DNA of 64,000 nt, from NCBI GenBank assembly GCA_023416745.1, contig JAEZHF010000022.1, positions 1-64,000 on the forward strand, written 5' to 3'. Source of the DNA: Bacillota bacterium. GTDB taxonomy: Bacteria > Bacillota > Clostridia > Christensenellales > SZUA-584. Under the pieces are notes generated by a model that was given only the letters and a program-made list of their open reading frames with translations, was not told where the DNA came from and did not search any database. The position numbers and the translations under genes are program-made. This document shows positions 62,005-64,000 of the stretch, piece by piece; the stretch's first letter is position 1; every line of letters begins with the position of its first letter.

Positions 62005-62507
62005 CTCTTTTTATAAAAATAATATGTCTTATCCGAAAAATAATATAGCGTGCTGGGAAACTCAGAACTTGAAATCTTGATATGTGCCGTGAGATGCAGT
62101 GCAAAAACCATTGTGTCAATAACAAGCTTCTAATTTGGCAAAGTAACCACCTATTGATAAAATGCACCGCCCAAAAGCAAATCGTAAAAAAGCTGCACCG
62201 CTCTTGCATACCTCCAACTCTTACATTCACGCATGGATTACCGTAGTTCCTGAACCGCAAGCTGAGTCTATAAAGCTACAATCTTTGATACAATCGAATA
62301 CGGCGGTTCTTGCCCACCGTGAAGTCGGCAGAGGAGCAAACCGCTTGACACAAGGGCTTTCTGCGGTCAAAGGCTGACCGAGAGAGCCTTTTTCTTTCTC
62401 TGAAATTCGTGGTCGGCGTGGTCGTTTTCCGCGCTTCGGTTGTCGCTGTTATAGTTTATGCATACCCTCTTGCAGCTTAATCGGGTAATCGTTAAAAGGT
62501 TCTCTTC
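62005..62507. other. Region without a convincing gene
   Basis: AT-rich near 62005-62160, then more mixed. A 71-codon plus-strand reading at 62162-62377 has no ribosome site or recognisable domain. I take the stretch as the scar of a lost element, ending in a terminator. Confidence 0.4.
62369..62391 (+). terminator. Rho-independent terminator
   Basis: AAAGGCT and AGCCTTT form a 7-bp stem around a 9-base loop, followed by TTCTTTCT. No intact gene precedes it, so it is probably the remnant of a deleted transcription unit. Confidence 0.55.
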
Positions 62508-63185
62508 TCAAAACTCTGCATCTTCATTCGTCAGAACTGCTTCTAAAAAAGCTACATCAGCTTTGACGGTTTGCAATTTGGAATAATCTGTTTCGGGTAA
62601 AACATTTTTAAGTATTGGCAAGCTCTCCGCAAGGTTGTTTTTTCGATAACCTACCACTGGGTCTGTAATGAGTTTAAAACCAAAATCGGAGTATAGCTTT
62701 ACCGCCCTTGCACCTGTAGGATGCGTGTGAACATATATTGGATAGTCCGTATCTTTCATTACTTTTCCAAGTAATGCGCGACCAAGACCTCTGCCTTCGT
62801 AATCAGGTAACGTTCTAAACCAAGAGACTGTTTGATTTTTCCGTATGACCGCCAGATAAAACAAGTGGCCACAGGCTTGCCATCAGGGTCACATACAAAC
62901 GTACAACGCTTAAAGAACTCGTCCTTGTGTTGTGCGTAGAATTTATCGTAATAATCAGAAACATAATTCACATAGGGTTCTTCAACTGCTACGCGCTTCC
63001 AAGTTTCAAGTTCATCTCCTGCATAACCTGAATGAATACCCGCTCGGCAAGTCTCTAAGCGCGGATTTGTTCAGCGTTTCGCACATCATAAATATATTGA
63101 AATCACCAGCCGCCCCGTATGTTTTGGCACCGGCTAAGCTCGCAAAAGCGATATAATCCTTATTTTGGGGTTTGTATTTATTCAT
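62508..63185 (-). pseudogene. GNAT acetyltransferase broken by two frameshifts
   Basis: The reading starts at an ATG with AGGGAAG upstream (MNKYKPQNKDYIAFASLAGA), shifts frame near 63024 (ELETWKRVAVEEPYVNYVSD continues in another frame) and again near 62850, after PDGKPVATCFIW. It then ends in the acetyl-CoA-binding part VSWFRTLPDYEGRGLGRALL and AVKLYSDFGFKL. Joined, the three parts make a normal GNAT of about 225 aa. Either a decaying gene or sequencing errors. Confidence 0.75.
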
Positions 63186-63201
63186 TTAACTTCCCTCGAC
63201 C

Positions 63202-63422
63202 CTACTTATTATCGTTTCGGACAAGGCGCTCTAATACGGCGGAAATCGCAGCTATGCCAATCGAAAACGCACCAAGGCTCCGATAAGAATTAAGCCTGGC
63301 GCGTTGTCTGCTTCGGCGAACAGTACGCCTATAACATACAGTGCTAAACCATCTGTTACTATTATTAACACACATAACCCTAAATGCAAATTTATTTCAT
63401 ATTTATCCTTGTTTGTTTTCAA
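63202..63422 (-). pseudogene. Small two-helix membrane protein with a frameshift
   Basis: From a TTG the frame reads KTNKDKYEINLHLGLCVLII and then LYVIGVLFAEADNAPGLILI. After GALV it runs into a stop, while the neighbouring frame continues FSIGIAAISAVLERLVRNDN to a natural stop 16 bases before the GNAT start. Joined, the product is about 73 residues with two membrane helices. Start codon uncertain. Confidence 0.5.
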
Positions 63423-63517
63423 TATAAGACTGTTAGCCTTCCTTTTTATACTCCCATTAAAGAATTCATCCAGTAAAACCGTTAATATGGCTTTACAAAG
63501 GCGTTTCAAGTAAAAAT

Positions 63518-63552
63518 AACGGAAGTAGTTCAAATGTTTAACTACTTCCGTT
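63518..63552 (-). terminator. Strong hairpin, probable terminator of the right-edge gene
   Basis: AACGGAAGTAGTT and AACTACTTCCGTT form a perfect 13-bp stem around 9 bases. On the minus strand ATTTTTACTT follows, so it should end transcription coming from the partial gene at the window edge. Confidence 0.7.
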
Positions 63553-63690
63553 TGTCTTAAATGACCGAGAATGATACAATTTAACGGTTACCCGGTTCTA
63601 GTGGTCGAGGGGGTGCATTTTCGTAGAGGGGGGTGCAAAAACTCTTCCAGCTTGGGTGTATCCTCGATTTCTGCCTCAGACCGCAACGCG

Positions 63691-63999
63691 TTAGGAGGCG
63701 ACCCAATAAATATTACCATTATTCCAACTCATAACGGTACTTGTTATCAAGTTCGGTAGTTTTATGTTTAACTTATCATTACTCCAGATGTCCCAGTTCC
63801 ATCCTCTAGTTATATAAGCTGCAGATGTTATCCAGCGCTGCTCTTTCGGAGGAATTATCCCCTCTTCTATCATTTTCAAAAGACCTTTCATTTCGGGTAT
63901 AATAGTCTTTTCGATTTGATCAACTGTCGCCTGCTTATTATTACCCATAGAAATATCGAGTAATTCTTCTTGGCATATTGAAAGTATTTCTTCAATGTC
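63691..63999 (-). CDS. Unknown protein, C-terminal part (5' end outside the window)
   Basis: The frame is open to the window edge above an internal ATG (…DIEEILSICQEELLDIS before MGNNKQ), so the gene begins outside. The visible part is a charged helical stretch (QIEKTIIPEMKGLLKMIEEG) and then an aromatic C-terminus (RGWNWDIWSNDKLNIKLPN). I recognise no family. Confidence 0.55.
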   Translation of the reverse strand, partial: DIEEILSICQEELLDISMGNNKQATVDQIEKTIIPEMKGLLKMIEEGIIPPKEQRWITSAAYITRGWNWDIWSNDKLNIKLPNLITSTVMSWNNGNIYWVAS

Positions 64000-64000
64000 A

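Noticed and set aside
61955..62260. 101-codon minus-strand frame rich in Ile, Arg and Phe
   Set aside because: Lies over the promoter and operator of the dehydrogenase operon, with no ribosome site; AT-rich chance frame.
62162..62377. 71-codon plus-strand frame before a terminator
   Set aside because: No ribosome site or domain. It may be the tail of a lost mobile-element gene but cannot be supported.
63571..63759. 62-codon plus-strand frame near the right edge
   Set aside because: No ribosome site, no family features, and it overlaps the end of the partial minus-strand gene.

Overview
The window looks like a chromosomal segment of a Gram-positive anaerobe of the Bacillota, most likely class Clostridia. 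The grounds are fairly GC-rich coding DNA with AT-rich intergenic regions, strong AGGAGG-type ribosome binding sites, several TTG and GTG starts, an EpsC/EpsD/EpsF/EpsG/EpsL-style exopolysaccharide locus, and AhrC/ArgR-type ARG boxes. I see no tRNA, rRNA or CRISPR array.

Layout. (1) 1-4260: the edge of an IS3-like element that appears to truncate a lipoprotein gene, then a MacAB-like tripartite ABC operon. (2) 4390-20478: one long exopolysaccharide operon of 15 genes on the + strand. It holds sugar-nucleotide enzymes (dehydratase, aminotransferase, acetyltransferases), a Wzz-type protein fused to a degenerate tyrosine-kinase domain, five glycosyltransferases including the initiating phosphosugar transferase, an EpsG-type polymerase, a Wzx-type flippase and a beta-helix protein. 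A second beta-helix paralogue faces it at 20562-21920. (3) 22308-30434: the arginine operon argC-argB-argD-carB-argF-GNAT, with a sigma-A promoter overlapped by two tandem ARG boxes. Neither argJ nor carA is present. (4) 30546-41463: araA with a GguAB/ChvE-type sugar ABC transporter, a divergent DeoR regulator with an orphan sugar ABC ATPase, a polysaccharide deacetylase, and an XRE/VOC pair. (5) 41630-61768: a large sugar-catabolic region on the - strand, with an MFS transporter, xylA, four TIM-barrel isomerase/epimerase proteins, Gfo/Idh/MocA dehydrogenase, a complete ribose-type ABC transporter, a ManA-like cupin, an FGGY kinase, a LacI regulator, two zinc dehydrogenases, a GH4 glycosidase and an Rpe-like epimerase. 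(6) 61769-64000: a degraded margin with two frameshifted genes and a partial unknown gene.

How it fits together. Three promoters in region 5 (before the ManA-like gene, the GH4 gene and the second zinc dehydrogenase) each carry a CG-centred palindrome resembling TTATACGTATAA at or just after the predicted start of transcription. This points to one regulon run by the LacI-family protein encoded between them. The genes suggest uptake of a pentose or rare hexose and its glycosides, followed by hydrolysis, oxidation, isomerisation, phosphorylation and 3-epimerisation. The substrate cannot be read from sequence alone.
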